A stretch of 64,000 nt of DNA. Origin: Streptomyces odonnellii. GTDB lineage: Bacteria; Actinomycetota; Actinomycetes; Streptomycetales; Streptomycetaceae. The stretch lies in contig NZ_LATD01000031.1 in the NCBI RefSeq assembly GCF_000981895.1, forward strand, positions 1-64,000. Reading direction: 5' to 3'. Positions 51,663 to 60,944 of this stretch are shown here, piece after piece. How positions within the stretch are numbered: the stretch's first letter is position 1; every line of letters starts with the position of its first letter. The notes below the pieces were generated by a model. That model was not told the DNA's origin. It ran no database searches and saw only the letters and a list, made by a program, of their open reading frames with translations. The position numbers and the translations under genes were made by a program.

Positions 51663-54600
51663 TCAGCCGATTAGTTCGGTGACCAGTTGATCCAGTTCTT
51701 CGGCGTCGGTAGAGCTGAGGAGAAAGTCGCGCAGGGCTCGGCGGATCTGGATGTAGCTCTTGCCGCCCTCGAACTTCAGCTCCGCGATCCGCCGTGCCTC
51801 CAGCTCACCGATCTCCGCGATTCGTGCGTGCTTGACGTCGACCGGGTCGAAGTCCGGGATGGGCAGCTCCCATACGGCCTTGTCGATATGCCGTTCGTCC
51901 TTGCCGTAGGACATCAACGGGCGCACGGCTTCGGTGAGGCGTGGGGTATTGAGTAGCGCAAGGAGGTACATGCCCTCCTGCCGGGTGGCGACCGTAGCCC
52001 AGTACAGCGCGTGCTCAATAACTGCGTTCGGATCGTCCACCAGCGCGGCGGACATGTGCATTCCAGAGGCACCGTAGACCACGCGTAGAGGCGCGCCGGG
52101 AAGCTGCTCGGTCAGCTTCTTCCGGAAGTTGAGCTGTTCGGCCAGGGAAAGCCGGGCACTGGAGCGGTTGTCATCCCAGAGTCGTTCGGCGTCGCGCCAC
52201 CATTTCGCCAGGTCCGGGTATCGGTCGAGGTGGTCATGCTCACCATCCATGATGGTATTCGTCCCCTCGATGGGCAGGACGACCTTGTCGGCACCGATGA
52301 TCCTGTAGGGAACGACGTGCTCCCCGAGCAAGATGGGCCGAACGAATTGCTTCTCGACCGTTCCTTCCCGGTCGGAGAGTTCCTTCCAAGGCTTCTTCTC
52401 CATAGCGCTGCGCTGTGAGCGGACCGAGACACGACCGCCGCCGAGCCCGAGGGGACTGGCAGCCTGTTCCTGGACGAAAAAGAGGACCTTGGGAACGACG
52501 GTAGCCCCCTGCCCAAACCGGTCCCGGTACGGCGAACTGATCAGCCCGTCCTTGGGGTAGCGCAGCTCACCTGCCTTCCGGGTGATCCAGCCCCTGGCGC
52601 GTTCCCAACGAGCGGCGCTCTTGGCGATCTTCCCCGTCCAGATTTCAGTCTGCTTAGGCAGAGCGACGGCGCTGTTGCCCTGCTGACCGATGGCGAGCGA
52701 GCGGCGGCGACCGAAGATGACGGCGGCAGCACGGGGGAAGAAGTGCGGACGTAGCCGACGCAGGTCCCAGGAGCCGGTGAAGTTGACCTTGACGGGGTGG
52801 TCGGGGTCGCTCCATTCTCCGCTGCGGAAGCCGGTCCAGTAGGGACGATCCAGCACGGGATTGGGGACGACGAAGGCGAAAGAACCGCCATCCCGTAGGT
52901 ACTGCTGGACAGCGCGAGCGATGAACAGGCCAGAAAGATCCTGATGGGTAGCGACCTCAAAGCCCTTCCACAGGCCGCGGGCCTGCATCATCTCCTTGAA
53001 GGTCGTCTGCATGTCGCTCGGCATGTGCCGGTAGGAAAGCCACGGCGGATTGCCGACGAGGACGTCAACACGGTTCTCGGCGCGGGACAGCCACATGGGG
53101 CGGGCCAGGTTGCGAACGTAGTAGGACCAAATGTGGTTGCGGCCCTCGTCGACCAAGTCACACAGGACACGGAAGTTGTCCGTCAGCTCTTCCCGGTCGT
53201 CCACGCCGGAGACCCCGTGTCGGTTGAAGAGGGCGCTGAGGGAGGGCAACTTGCCTTCAGCTCGGTGCGGGTCAGCTGCCTTGTCAGCGAGCTCGTTGAC
53301 GATCGAGTCAAAGCGGCTGGCATCTTGCAACAAGGCTTCGGAGAAGCGAAGTTCGTTGGTGAAGAGCTGGTTGCCCGTGCCGGTCTGGATGACGAGGTGG
53401 CCATGGTCGATGAGGTCAGTGCGCTGGTCCCACTGGAGGCTGTCGCCCAGGTAGACGGGGACGCTTATCGGGCCGCGCTCCTCAGAGGTAAGCGTTTCGC
53501 GGCCGATAGCGAGGAGATAGGTGACGCGGGCAAGGGCTACGGCGACAGGGTGGAGATCGATGCCTGCAACATGGTCGTGGAGCCCGTCCAGCGCCTCTCT
53601 CAGCGGCAGTCCGTTGTCCCGCGCGGCCGCCAGATAGCGGCGGACGCCGTGGAAGAGGAACGTGCCGGAACCACACGACGGGTCCATGATCCGCAGGTTC
53701 AGCGGATCGGGGACCGCCTCGGCCACCGTCGCTTCCGCCAACCAGTCTGGCGTGTAGTACTCGCCCTGCTTCTTGCGGGTCTCCGCGGCGATGACCGACT
53801 CGTACAGAACCTTCAGTACGTCATGCTCGACCCTTGACCAGTCGAAGCCTGCGAGGCGACGAGACAGGTCTTGGACAAATCCCTCGCCGCCCTCAATCTC
53901 AAGCGGCCAGCCGAAGAAGTCCGACTCGACCACACCCGAGATCCGTGCCTGTGTGAACAGCTGACCGTTGACTAGCGAGGCTGGCGGGGTGTCCTTCACG
54001 TCGATGCCCATCACCGCGTGGGCGATGATCGAGGCGGTATTCACGAGGAGCGTGTGCTCGATGAACAGATCGTCGCTGTCCTCGAACTGAGCGCCCAGGG
54101 CACTGCGCAGCAGCCGTGACCACAGATCGCGCTTCAGCTGGACGGTCGGCAGACTCTTGTTTTCCTCGTACAACGCGGCCAGTACCGTCTTGTCGATGGA
54201 GTGGGCGACGCTGTCCGCTCCAAGGCGGGTTGCGATGGCGTCCGGCGTGGGTGCCGCGCCCTCGGACGTCGCCAGGACACCTTCGAGCCACCGGACCAGG
54301 TCCAGCGCCTTGACGTTGCGCTCCCGCGCATCGAAATGGCTAACCTCGTTCAGCTCGTTGTTGACCAGCGTGTAAGCACGCCAGTCAGCGCCGTCGGTGA
54401 GGATGCCGACGTGCCGCCGCTCACGTTGCTCGGTACGGGCCCGCACATACTTCGCCAGTTGCGGGACCGCGTCCTTGCGAATCTTTGGGCGGCTAATGTC
54501 CTTCTTGACCTCTATTACGGTCGCGCCCATCTCAATGTCAATGCGGTGACCAGTGCCGCCACCCACCTGCGCTTCCAGCACGGGAGTCAAAAGATCCTGC

Positions 54601-54743
54601 TCGCCGAGATTGAGGTCCGCATCCAGCAGGAACTGGCGAATGTCTGCCTGCAGTGTCGCTTCGGCGCGGACAGCCTTGCGCTCGATGACCCGCTTGAACA
54701 CGGTTTCAAGCGCAGTAGGCGAAGGAGGGACTGAGAGCGTCAC
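51663..54743 (-). CDS. Type IIG-like restriction-methyltransferase fusion
   Basis: 1026 aa. N-terminal PD-(D/E)XK-like nuclease: D69 in HRIDIEMG and E78-V-K80 in VIEVKKD. Then a helical region, then an N6-adenine methyltransferase with SAM motif MDPSCGSGTFLFHG preceded by KKQGEYYTPDWLAE, and catalytic NPPW in VLVGNPPWLSYRH. The C-terminal ~400 residues are a probable target-recognition domain. One protein with cutting, modification and recognition fits type IIG; no separate S or R gene is adjacent. GTG 54743 with GGAG is chosen over the longer frame to 54887. It lies next to the att fragment, a common place for defence genes. Confidence 0.84.
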   Translation of the reverse strand: MTLSVPPSPTALETVFKRVIERKAVRAEATLQADIRQFLLDADLNLGEQDLLTPVLEAQVGGGTGHRIDIEMGATVIEVKKDISRPKIRKDAVPQLAKYVRARTEQRERRHVGILTDGADWRAYTLVNNELNEVSHFDARERNVKALDLVRWLEGVLATSEGAAPTPDAIATRLGADSVAHSIDKTVLAALYEENKSLPTVQLKRDLWSRLLRSALGAQFEDSDDLFIEHTLLVNTASIIAHAVMGIDVKDTPPASLVNGQLFTQARISGVVESDFFGWPLEIEGGEGFVQDLSRRLAGFDWSRVEHDVLKVLYESVIAAETRKKQGEYYTPDWLAEATVAEAVPDPLNLRIMDPSCGSGTFLFHGVRRYLAAARDNGLPLREALDGLHDHVAGIDLHPVAVALARVTYLLAIGRETLTSEERGPISVPVYLGDSLQWDQRTDLIDHGHLVIQTGTGNQLFTNELRFSEALLQDASRFDSIVNELADKAADPHRAEGKLPSLSALFNRHGVSGVDDREELTDNFRVLCDLVDEGRNHIWSYYVRNLARPMWLSRAENRVDVLVGNPPWLSYRHMPSDMQTTFKEMMQARGLWKGFEVATHQDLSGLFIARAVQQYLRDGGSFAFVVPNPVLDRPYWTGFRSGEWSDPDHPVKVNFTGSWDLRRLRPHFFPRAAAVIFGRRRSLAIGQQGNSAVALPKQTEIWTGKIAKSAARWERARGWITRKAGELRYPKDGLISSPYRDRFGQGATVVPKVLFFVQEQAASPLGLGGGRVSVRSQRSAMEKKPWKELSDREGTVEKQFVRPILLGEHVVPYRIIGADKVVLPIEGTNTIMDGEHDHLDRYPDLAKWWRDAERLWDDNRSSARLSLAEQLNFRKKLTEQLPGAPLRVVYGASGMHMSAALVDDPNAVIEHALYWATVATRQEGMYLLALLNTPRLTEAVRPLMSYGKDERHIDKAVWELPIPDFDPVDVKHARIAEIGELEARRIAELKFEGGKSYIQIRRALRDFLLSSTDAEELDQLVTELIG

Positions 54744-54899
54744 GGCGAGAGCTCCAGGAGCGTCAAGGTGTGTAGGGCAGCGAAGGGACGTCTGGTCCCG
54801 TTGGCCATTGTTGTGCAGGTGGTACGAGCCAGCACAGTCTTTGCTGGGCGGAGCCGCGCTGTCACCCTGGTTCAGCACGCTTCTCACGGCTCGTCGGCC

Positions 54900-55200
54900 T
54901 GCAGCACGCTGCTGCAGCGCTCATCCGCGTTGAAACGACCACCATCGAAGAGGTTGAAGGACCTCGTCCCCTTCTCCCGAGTTTGTGCCCGGTCCACGAC
55001 GAGTGGGCAGCCGATGGCCGGCATGACAGCCAGGTCCCCATGGACCTCGCACATGCTGGCTTGTAGAAAGACTCACCCTGCTCGACGTATCCGGCGGGGA
55101 TGCGCGGATATGGCGGCAGTCGTGCACATGAGGGCCCTGTAAGCAGCACTCGGTCGACGCCATCGAAGAAAAATACACCCGCTACCGCGCGGTGGGCCAT
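54900..55200 (-). pseudogene. NUDIX hydrolase, frameshifted
   Basis: Starts MAHRAVAGVFFFDGVDRVLL and IPAGYVEQGESFYKPAC, the first strand and GxxE-like start of a NUDIX box. The continuation VREVHGDLAVMPAIGCPLVV, then FNLFDGGRFNADE, lies in another frame. The REUEExGU core is not intact. Pseudogene between the methylase gene and the GluRS gene. Confidence 0.6.
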
Positions 55201-55356
55201 CTACGCTTCGTGCTCGTTCTCGGTGACGGACTCTAGCCTCCGACGGTGCCGAGCCTGCGTGCCGTGTCTGCCACGGACTGGGACGTCCGGAAAACGTCGG
55301 CACTGAGGTAGGTGGAGTGACCAGGGCGGGTGTCCGGCGTCGGTACCCTGGAGCGC

Positions 55357-56781
55357 ATGTCTACTGCCCCGGTTCGCGTTCGTTTCGCCCCGTCTCCGAC
55401 CGGCATGTTCCATGTTGGTGGTGCGCGGTCCGCTCTCTATAACTGGGCCGTGGCACGACAGTCCGGCGGCACGTTCGTCCTCCGGATCGAGGACACCGAC
55501 GCGGCCCGGAACAAGCCGGAGTGGATCGACGGGATCATCAGCGCGCTCGCGGCGATCGGCATCCACGGTGAGGACGCGGCCTTCGAGGGGCCGTACTTCC
55601 AGTCGCACAACGCCGACCGGCACAGGGAAGCGGGCCTGCAGCTCTTCGCGGCCGGGCGGGCGTACTACTGCGACTGCACCCGGGAGCAGTTGAAGGAGCG
55701 CACGGGGTCGGAGCATCTCGGGTACGACGGGTTCTGCCGGGAGCGGGGGCTGGCCTTCGAGGAGGGGCGGGCGCTGCGGTTCCGGACGCCGGACGAGGGT
55801 GAGACCGTGGTGCTCGACCTGGTCCGCGGCGAGCCGGCGTTCCCGAACAGCGCGATCGAGGACTTTGTGATCGCCCGTGGCGACGGGTCTCCGGTCTTCT
55901 TGATCGCCAACGTGGTTGATGACCTGGACGAGGGAATCACGCAGGTCATCCGGGGCGAGGAGCACCTGTCGAACACGCCGAAGCAGCAGCTGCTGTGGGA
56001 GGCGCTCGGCGCCCAGCCGCCGGTGTGGGCGCACCTGCCGGTGATCGTGAACGAGAAGCGGCAGAAGCTTTCGAAGCGCCGCGACAAGGTCGCTCTGGAG
56101 GACTACCTCGCGGAGGGCTTCCTGCCCGAGGCGATGGTGAACTACCTCATGCTTCTGGGCTGGGGCCCCGGCGGCGACCGGGAGATCATGCCGTACGAGG
56201 AGCTGGAGCAGCTCTTCCGCATCGAGGACGTCAACACCGCGCCGGCCTTCTTCGACGTGAAGAAGCTGACGGCGTTCAACGGCGACTACATCCGCGCGCT
56301 GTCCCCCGAGCAGTTCGCCAATGCCTGCACGCCGTGGCTCGTCGCCCCGTATGCGCCATGGGCCCCGGAGGCGTTCGACAAGGACCTCTTCGAGGTGGCC
56401 GCCTCGCTGGCCCAGACCCGACTGGCGCTGCTGTCGGAGATCACCAGCTACGTGGACTTCCTGTTCCTTGACGAGCCGGTCGAGGACGAGGCGTCATGGA
56501 ACAAGGCGATGAAGGCCGGTGCCGACGACATCCTGTCCGACGCCCGTGCCGAGCTGGCCACCGTCGCGGACTGGAAGGCGGACGATCTGAAGGGCGTTCT
56601 GCTTGCCGTCGGCGAGAAGCATGGCCTCAAGCTGGGCAAGGCCCAGGCGCCCATCCGGGTCGCGGTCACTGGCCGGACAATCGGACTCCCGCTGTTCGAG
56701 TCCATGGAGCTGCTCGGCCGGGACCGTGTGCTGGCCCGTCTGGACGCGGCGGCCAAGAAGCTGGCCGCCGCGCAGGCGTAG
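55357..56781 (+). CDS. gltX: Glutamyl-tRNA synthetase, divergent type
   Basis: Class I aminoacyl-tRNA synthetase that charges tRNA-Glu; cytosolic, 474 aa. The HIGH-equivalent is in [18 protein letters not shown] and the KMSKS-equivalent is KLSKRRDK. The Glu-binding/CP region ([18 protein letters not shown]) and the helical anticodon-binding domain (to residue 474) are all present. The sequence differs clearly from the usual Streptomyces GltX as I remember it (for example in the KLSKR context and the N-terminal segment), so this is probably a second copy. ATG 55357 with GGAG. Its stop is 7 bp from the end of the convergent biosynthetic operon. Confidence 0.9.
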   Translation: MSTAPVRVRFAPSPTGMFHVGGARSALYNWAVARQSGGTFVLRIEDTDAARNKPEWIDGIISALAAIGIHGEDAAFEGPYFQSHNADRHREAGLQLFAAGRAYYCDCTREQLKERTGSEHLGYDGFCRERGLAFEEGRALRFRTPDEGETVVLDLVRGEPAFPNSAIEDFVIARGDGSPVFLIANVVDDLDEGITQVIRGEEHLSNTPKQQLLWEALGAQPPVWAHLPVIVNEKRQKLSKRRDKVALEDYLAEGFLPEAMVNYLMLLGWGPGGDREIMPYEELEQLFRIEDVNTAPAFFDVKKLTAFNGDYIRALSPEQFANACTPWLVAPYAPWAPEAFDKDLFEVAASLAQTRLALLSEITSYVDFLFLDEPVEDEASWNKAMKAGADDILSDARAELATVADWKADDLKGVLLAVGEKHGLKLGKAQAPIRVAVTGRTIGLPLFESMELLGRDRVLARLDAAAKKLAAAQA

Positions 56782-56788
56782 CCGCCGG

Positions 56789-57775
56789 TCAGGCGACCTT
56801 CGCGAGAAGGTCGCCCCAGGCGTTGCCGAAGTAGTTCAGATCGAACCGGGCCAGCGCCTCGTACGCGGCCTTGGCCTCGGTCTTGCGCGCTGCCGCGCGT
56901 TCCCGGACCTGCGTTGGCAGGCGGCCGAGGTCCGGGGCCGACTGGCCGGTCAGTGCGGCAAGGTCGCCCAGACCCGCCACCGGGCGGATCAGGCAGGGCA
57001 GGCCGAGCAGTAGGGCTTCGGCCGCGCAGCGGCTCCAGCCCTCCCGCATCCGGGGGAGGAAGACGCCGACGTCGCAGGCGCGCAGCAGCCGCAGGTACCG
57101 CTCGCGCTCCACGTCGAAGTGGGCGCCGTCGAAGCCGATGGTGTTGCTGCCGCTGGTGATCACCCGTATCCCCTGAGTTTCGACCAGAGCTGCCGAGACC
57201 TCCTCGGTGCCCTTCCAGTGCACGGCCTTGCCCGCGTACACGCCGATCATGTTCGGGGCCAGACCGAATTCGTTGCGGCATTCGGTTCGGTCGAAGCCGC
57301 GGGCCCGCTCGACCTCGGTCATGTCGAAGGCGTTGTAGATCACCCGCACGTTGTCGACGCCTCGGGCCCGGAGGAAGTCCGCCCAGTACGGGGCTACACA
57401 GACCACGGCGGCGCACTGGGGCAGGACTCGGAACAGGTGCTCCCAGAGCATGGCCTCGACGGGAGCGGAGTCGTGCTGCAGCGGCTCGTAGTGGTGGAGG
57501 AGGAACACCGTGCGGGCCCGCATCTCCGGCGTGAAGAGCAGCAAGCTCAGGTCGTCCCACACGAAGGTGCCGGTGGTGCCGTCCAGCGCTCGGACCGTCG
57601 GGGCCAGGCGGGCGAGGTGGCGGAGCTTGCGCCAGCGGCGGACGCGATAGGTGCGCTTGTGGTCCGGGACCGTGCGCCACTCCACGTCGTCGGCCGTCGC
57701 CTCGTGAAGCATCCGCAGGTAGACCCGGCCGCCGGTCCGGCCGACCGGCTCCATCGAGTAGACGACCCGCTTCAC
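56789..57775 (-). CDS. GT4-type glycosyltransferase
   Basis: 328 aa, GT-B fold. N-terminal acceptor domain from VVYSMEPVGRTGGRVYLRML; C-terminal nucleotide-sugar domain with GKAVHWKGTEEVSAAL and the E-x7-E-like segment PRMREGWSRCAAEALLLGLP. No signal or membrane helix. GTG 57775 with AGGAGGT and a GTGA overlap with the HD gene. Last gene of the operon. Donor and acceptor are unknown; the context suggests decoration of a small molecule. Confidence 0.86.
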   Translation of the reverse strand: MKRVVYSMEPVGRTGGRVYLRMLHEATADDVEWRTVPDHKRTYRVRRWRKLRHLARLAPTVRALDGTTGTFVWDDLSLLLFTPEMRARTVFLLHHYEPLQHDSAPVEAMLWEHLFRVLPQCAAVVCVAPYWADFLRARGVDNVRVIYNAFDMTEVERARGFDRTECRNEFGLAPNMIGVYAGKAVHWKGTEEVSAALVETQGIRVITSGSNTIGFDGAHFDVERERYLRLLRACDVGVFLPRMREGWSRCAAEALLLGLPCLIRPVAGLGDLAALTGQSAPDLGRLPTQVRERAAARKTEAKAAYEALARFDLNYFGNAWGDLLAKVA

Positions 57776-58386
57776 GGACGTACCTCCTGTTGGCGTTGGA
57801 CGTACTCGGCGTGGAGCAGCGCGCGCATGGCCGCCAGGTGGGGGCTGAGGCCGCGGGCGGCGTCGGCGAGCGGGAGGTAGAAGTCCTCCAGGCTCTGGAG
57901 GAATCGCCGACGCCTGTCGACGTTGGGCGAGGCAGCGAGATCGCGCAGGTTGTGGAGGCGGTCGGCGAGCCGGACAAGGAGGTCCTCGGATGGGAGCGCG
58001 GCCTGCTTGAAGCGCCAGCTGGTTTCGTCGCCAACGGCCTTGGGACGCTGTTCGAGGCGGTGGTCGGCCGTCATGGCACGCAGGCGAGCGGTGAACCGGG
58101 CGCCGAGGTGCTGGACGAGTAGTGGCTCCGATTCGGGAGCCACTTCCAGGGCGTCGTGGAGGAGGGCGAGGATGAGAGTCTCGGGGTGGCTGACCCTGAT
58201 CTCCGTACGCAAGAGCGTGACGACGGCCAGCGGGTGCTCCAGGTACGGGGTGCCCTGATCGCGGGTGTGTCCGTCGTGGACGGTGAGGGCGAGGGTGCCG
58301 GCAACGCGGGCGCGGGACTGTTCGTCCGTGCCCCACGAGGCGGCGCCGAGGGCGGTCAGGACGTGGTCCAGGTCGATGGGGTTCAT
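57772..58386 (-). CDS. HD-domain phosphohydrolase (SpoT-like hydrolase fold)
   Basis: 204 aa. Metal-site motifs in order: YLEHPLAVVTLL (His), LALLHDALEVAPESEP (HD) and LVRLADRLHNLRDL (Asp), the layout of RelA/SpoT-type hydrolase domains without synthetase or regulatory parts. It could remove a phosphate or pyrophosphate from a nucleotide-like intermediate or ppGpp. ATG 58386 has GAGGTGAGG upstream; GTG 58395 overlapping the previous stop is an alternative. Coupled to both neighbours. Confidence 0.84.
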   Translation of the reverse strand: MNPIDLDHVLTALGAASWGTDEQSRARVAGTLALTVHDGHTRDQGTPYLEHPLAVVTLLRTEIRVSHPETLILALLHDALEVAPESEPLLVQHLGARFTARLRAMTADHRLEQRPKAVGDETSWRFKQAALPSEDLLVRLADRLHNLRDLAASPNVDRRRRFLQSLEDFYLPLADAARGLSPHLAAMRALLHAEYVQRQQEVRP

Positions 58387-58391
58387 CCGCC

Positions 58392-60107
58392 TCACCTCGT
58401 ACGGAGGGCCGTGGCACGGGGGTCGGACACGTGGTCGGCGAGCAGCAGGGTGTCCCCGACCGCGAGGGCGTCAAGGCCCAGGTCCGCCGTCGCCGCCACG
58501 GCTTGCTCGGCGGTCCGCAGGATCGGGGTGCCCTTTCGGTTGAACGAGGTGTTCAGCAGCAGCGGCAGTCCGGCGCGCTCGTGGAACTGCTCCAGGAGTT
58601 CACGCAGGCCCAGGTGGTCCGCGGCGACGGACTGGACGCGGGCGGTGCCGTCGTGATGGGTGACCGCGGCGATGCGGTCCGCTCGGCATCGGCGGACGTG
58701 GGCGACCCGGTTCATGAAGGGGTCGCCGGCCGACATGAACCACTCCGTGGCGTGCTCGGCGAGGACGGCCGGGGCGAAGGGGCGATACGAGGCTCGCTTC
58801 TTGATCGCGTTGAGGCGGTCTCGCGTGGCGGCGTGGCCGGGGTGGGTGAGGATCGAGCGGTGGCCGAGGGCTCGTGGCCCGAATTCGAGTTGCCCCTGCA
58901 CCCAGCCGACGATGTGGTGTTCCGCGAGCAGCGCGGCAACCGTGGGGGCCACTGTCTGCCCGAGGTCGGTCAACGCGCGGTATCCGGTCGGCACCGCCGT
59001 CGGCGGCAGGGCGCCCGGCCGTGGGCCCCAGGCCGCGTCGGTCGGCACGGGGAGGAGCCCCTGCCCGAGCTGGTAGTGCCAGCCGTACAGCGCGGCGCCG
59101 ACGGCGGTGCCCGCGTCGTGCGGGGCTGGGGCCACGAACAGGGTGTCGAAGCCGCTTTCGGCTGCCAGCTGACCGTTGAGGTGGGAGTTCAGGGCGCACC
59201 CGCCCGAGAACACCAACGTCGAGGCCCTGGTGAGCCGTTGCAGGTGGCGGGCGATGTGGACGACCGATTCGGCGAAGACCTCCTGGACGGCGGCGGCCAG
59301 GTCGGCCCGCTCGTCTTCGGGCTGCTCCGTGACGTTGTCAGCGGTCCAGGCCCGGCTACCGAGCAGCAGCGGTGTGCTGCTGTCCGCCGAGCCCCAGGGG
59401 TGATTGATGCGGACCTCGCCGTCGTCGCCGAGCCGGATCAGCTCGCGGATCTGGGCTCCGTAGCGCTGGGGATCGCCGAAGGCCGCGAGCGCCATCATGC
59501 TGCCTTCGGGCTCGTCGCCGGGCGGGATCACCCGCCGCGCGAGATTCCGGTAGAAGTGCCCAAGCGAGGAGTGGACGCGCCGAGGTCCGGCCGGGCTGGG
59601 GAGAACGGTCGGCATGCCCTGGTGGAGGCGGTCGATGCGATCGGGCCGCAGGTCGTACCCGGTGATGCGCTCGCGGCCAGGGCCGAAGTCGGAGCCGAGG
59701 GAGGAGCCGCCGGCGTCGATGACGAGGCCCGCCGCGTGCTCGTGGCCGGAGAGCAGGTAGCCGGAGAGCACGTGGGCCGTGTGGTGGGAGAGGAGGCGGA
59801 GATGTTCGCCGAGCGGGGCGGGCAGGAGGGCGGCGAGTTCGTCGCGCTCCTCGGCCAGCCACCAACCGGCGGCGGGGTTGGGGCGCATGGACGCGGCCCA
59901 GACGGCGTCGACGTCCTGCGGTTCGAGGCCGGCGGTTTCCAAGCACCACTGGAGCGCGCGGGTCGGGGCGGTGAGCGTGCCCTTTCGGGTGGGGTGGTTG
60001 TGTTTGACGCCACTCCAGCGTTCCTCCTCGGCCGCGTAGAGGCGGCCGTCGACGACTAAGGCGGCGCTGGTGTCGTGGTGGAAGTTCAGTCCGAGGACTG
60101 CGGGCAT
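58392..60107 (-). CDS. NodU/CmcH-type O-carbamoyltransferase
   Basis: 571 aa. The N-terminal Kae1-like domain with LLSHHTAHVLSGYLLSG and GLVIDAGGSSLGSDFGPG forms carbamoyl-adenylate from carbamoyl phosphate and ATP. The C-terminal YrdC-like-partner domain with FGPRALGHRSIL and LLNTSFNRKGTPI transfers the carbamoyl group to a hydroxyl. ATG 60107 with GGAGGT. Such enzymes tailor cephamycin, tobramycin and nodulation factors. It is the clearest sign that this operon makes a small-molecule product. Confidence 0.93.
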   Translation of the reverse strand: MPAVLGLNFHHDTSAALVVDGRLYAAEEERWSGVKHNHPTRKGTLTAPTRALQWCLETAGLEPQDVDAVWAASMRPNPAAGWWLAEERDELAALLPAPLGEHLRLLSHHTAHVLSGYLLSGHEHAAGLVIDAGGSSLGSDFGPGRERITGYDLRPDRIDRLHQGMPTVLPSPAGPRRVHSSLGHFYRNLARRVIPPGDEPEGSMMALAAFGDPQRYGAQIRELIRLGDDGEVRINHPWGSADSSTPLLLGSRAWTADNVTEQPEDERADLAAAVQEVFAESVVHIARHLQRLTRASTLVFSGGCALNSHLNGQLAAESGFDTLFVAPAPHDAGTAVGAALYGWHYQLGQGLLPVPTDAAWGPRPGALPPTAVPTGYRALTDLGQTVAPTVAALLAEHHIVGWVQGQLEFGPRALGHRSILTHPGHAATRDRLNAIKKRASYRPFAPAVLAEHATEWFMSAGDPFMNRVAHVRRCRADRIAAVTHHDGTARVQSVAADHLGLRELLEQFHERAGLPLLLNTSFNRKGTPILRTAEQAVAATADLGLDALAVGDTLLLADHVSDPRATALRTR

Positions 60108-60130
60108 GGTCGTGTACCTCCGGTCTGGGG

Positions 60131-60928
60131 TCAGACGGTGAGGGCAGGGACGGGCAGGAGGGCGGCGCCGGAGTCGGTGTACTCGTGGCAGCGCAGGCAG
60201 AACCGGAAGTGGTGGCCGCGGGGCGCGAACACCTTGGCCGCGAAGTCTTTGTCCCAGATGCTGAATTCGCTGTCTTCCTTCGCCATGGCGTTGAAGCAGC
60301 GGTAGCAGGATCCGTCCATCTCGATCATCAGATGCTGGTCGAGGTAGCGGTCGCACATGCCGCGCAGCTCGTTCGTCGGTTGGCCGACGTCGACGTGGTG
60401 CACGTGGTTCGTAACGTGGATGGCGCCGTACCTGTCGCACAGCCTCGCGAGCTGCGTGAGGCGCGAGGAACTGATGCCTTCCAGGACGCTGTTGATGACC
60501 ACGGTCTTGCCTGCCTCGCGGAGGCGGGGCACGACGGCGTGGACTTCGTCGTAGTTCTCGTGCTCGTCGTCGCAGCCGATGAGGACCTGGTCATACGAGC
60601 GGAGGGCGGCCTCCATGATCCGCTTGTTGCGGGCCAGGGTGATGGCGTTCGTGCCCAGGACCATGACCTTGTCCGGCAGGCGGGTGCGGGCCGCGTCACT
60701 GAGGGTGGGGAAGTCCCGGTGCACGGTGGGCTCGCCGCCGTTGATGTGCAGCTGCTGGAAGGGGATGGTCTCCAGCCTGGCCAGGATGGTGGAGAACAGC
60801 TCCAGGGACATGTTCTCGCCCTGGGCGCCGTCGGCGAAGATACAGAAGTCGCAGGACCGGTTGCACTTCGTCGTGATCTTGATCTTGGCCGTCTTCAGGG
60901 CGCGGGGCAGGGGCGCACGCGCGGGCAT
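60131..60928 (-). CDS. Radical SAM enzyme with SPASM-like C-terminal cysteines
   Basis: 265 aa. The radical-SAM cluster motif CNRSCDFC lies at residues ~19-26, and HINGGEPTVH follows as the SAM-binding GGE segment. C-terminal cysteines in SCYRCFNAM and FCLRCHEY suggest an auxiliary Fe-S cluster. ATG 60928 with AAGGAG is chosen over 60961. 16 bp from the nucleotidyltransferase stop and 23 bp from the carbamoyltransferase start. The substrate could be a peptide or a small metabolite; no precursor peptide was seen nearby. Confidence 0.88.
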   Translation of the reverse strand: MPARAPLPRALKTAKIKITTKCNRSCDFCIFADGAQGENMSLELFSTILARLETIPFQQLHINGGEPTVHRDFPTLSDAARTRLPDKVMVLGTNAITLARNKRIMEAALRSYDQVLIGCDDEHENYDEVHAVVPRLREAGKTVVINSVLEGISSSRLTQLARLCDRYGAIHVTNHVHHVDVGQPTNELRGMCDRYLDQHLMIEMDGSCYRCFNAMAKEDSEFSIWDKDFAAKVFAPRGHHFRFCLRCHEYTDSGAALLPVPALTV

Positions 60929-60944
60929 GGCGGGACTCCTTGCG

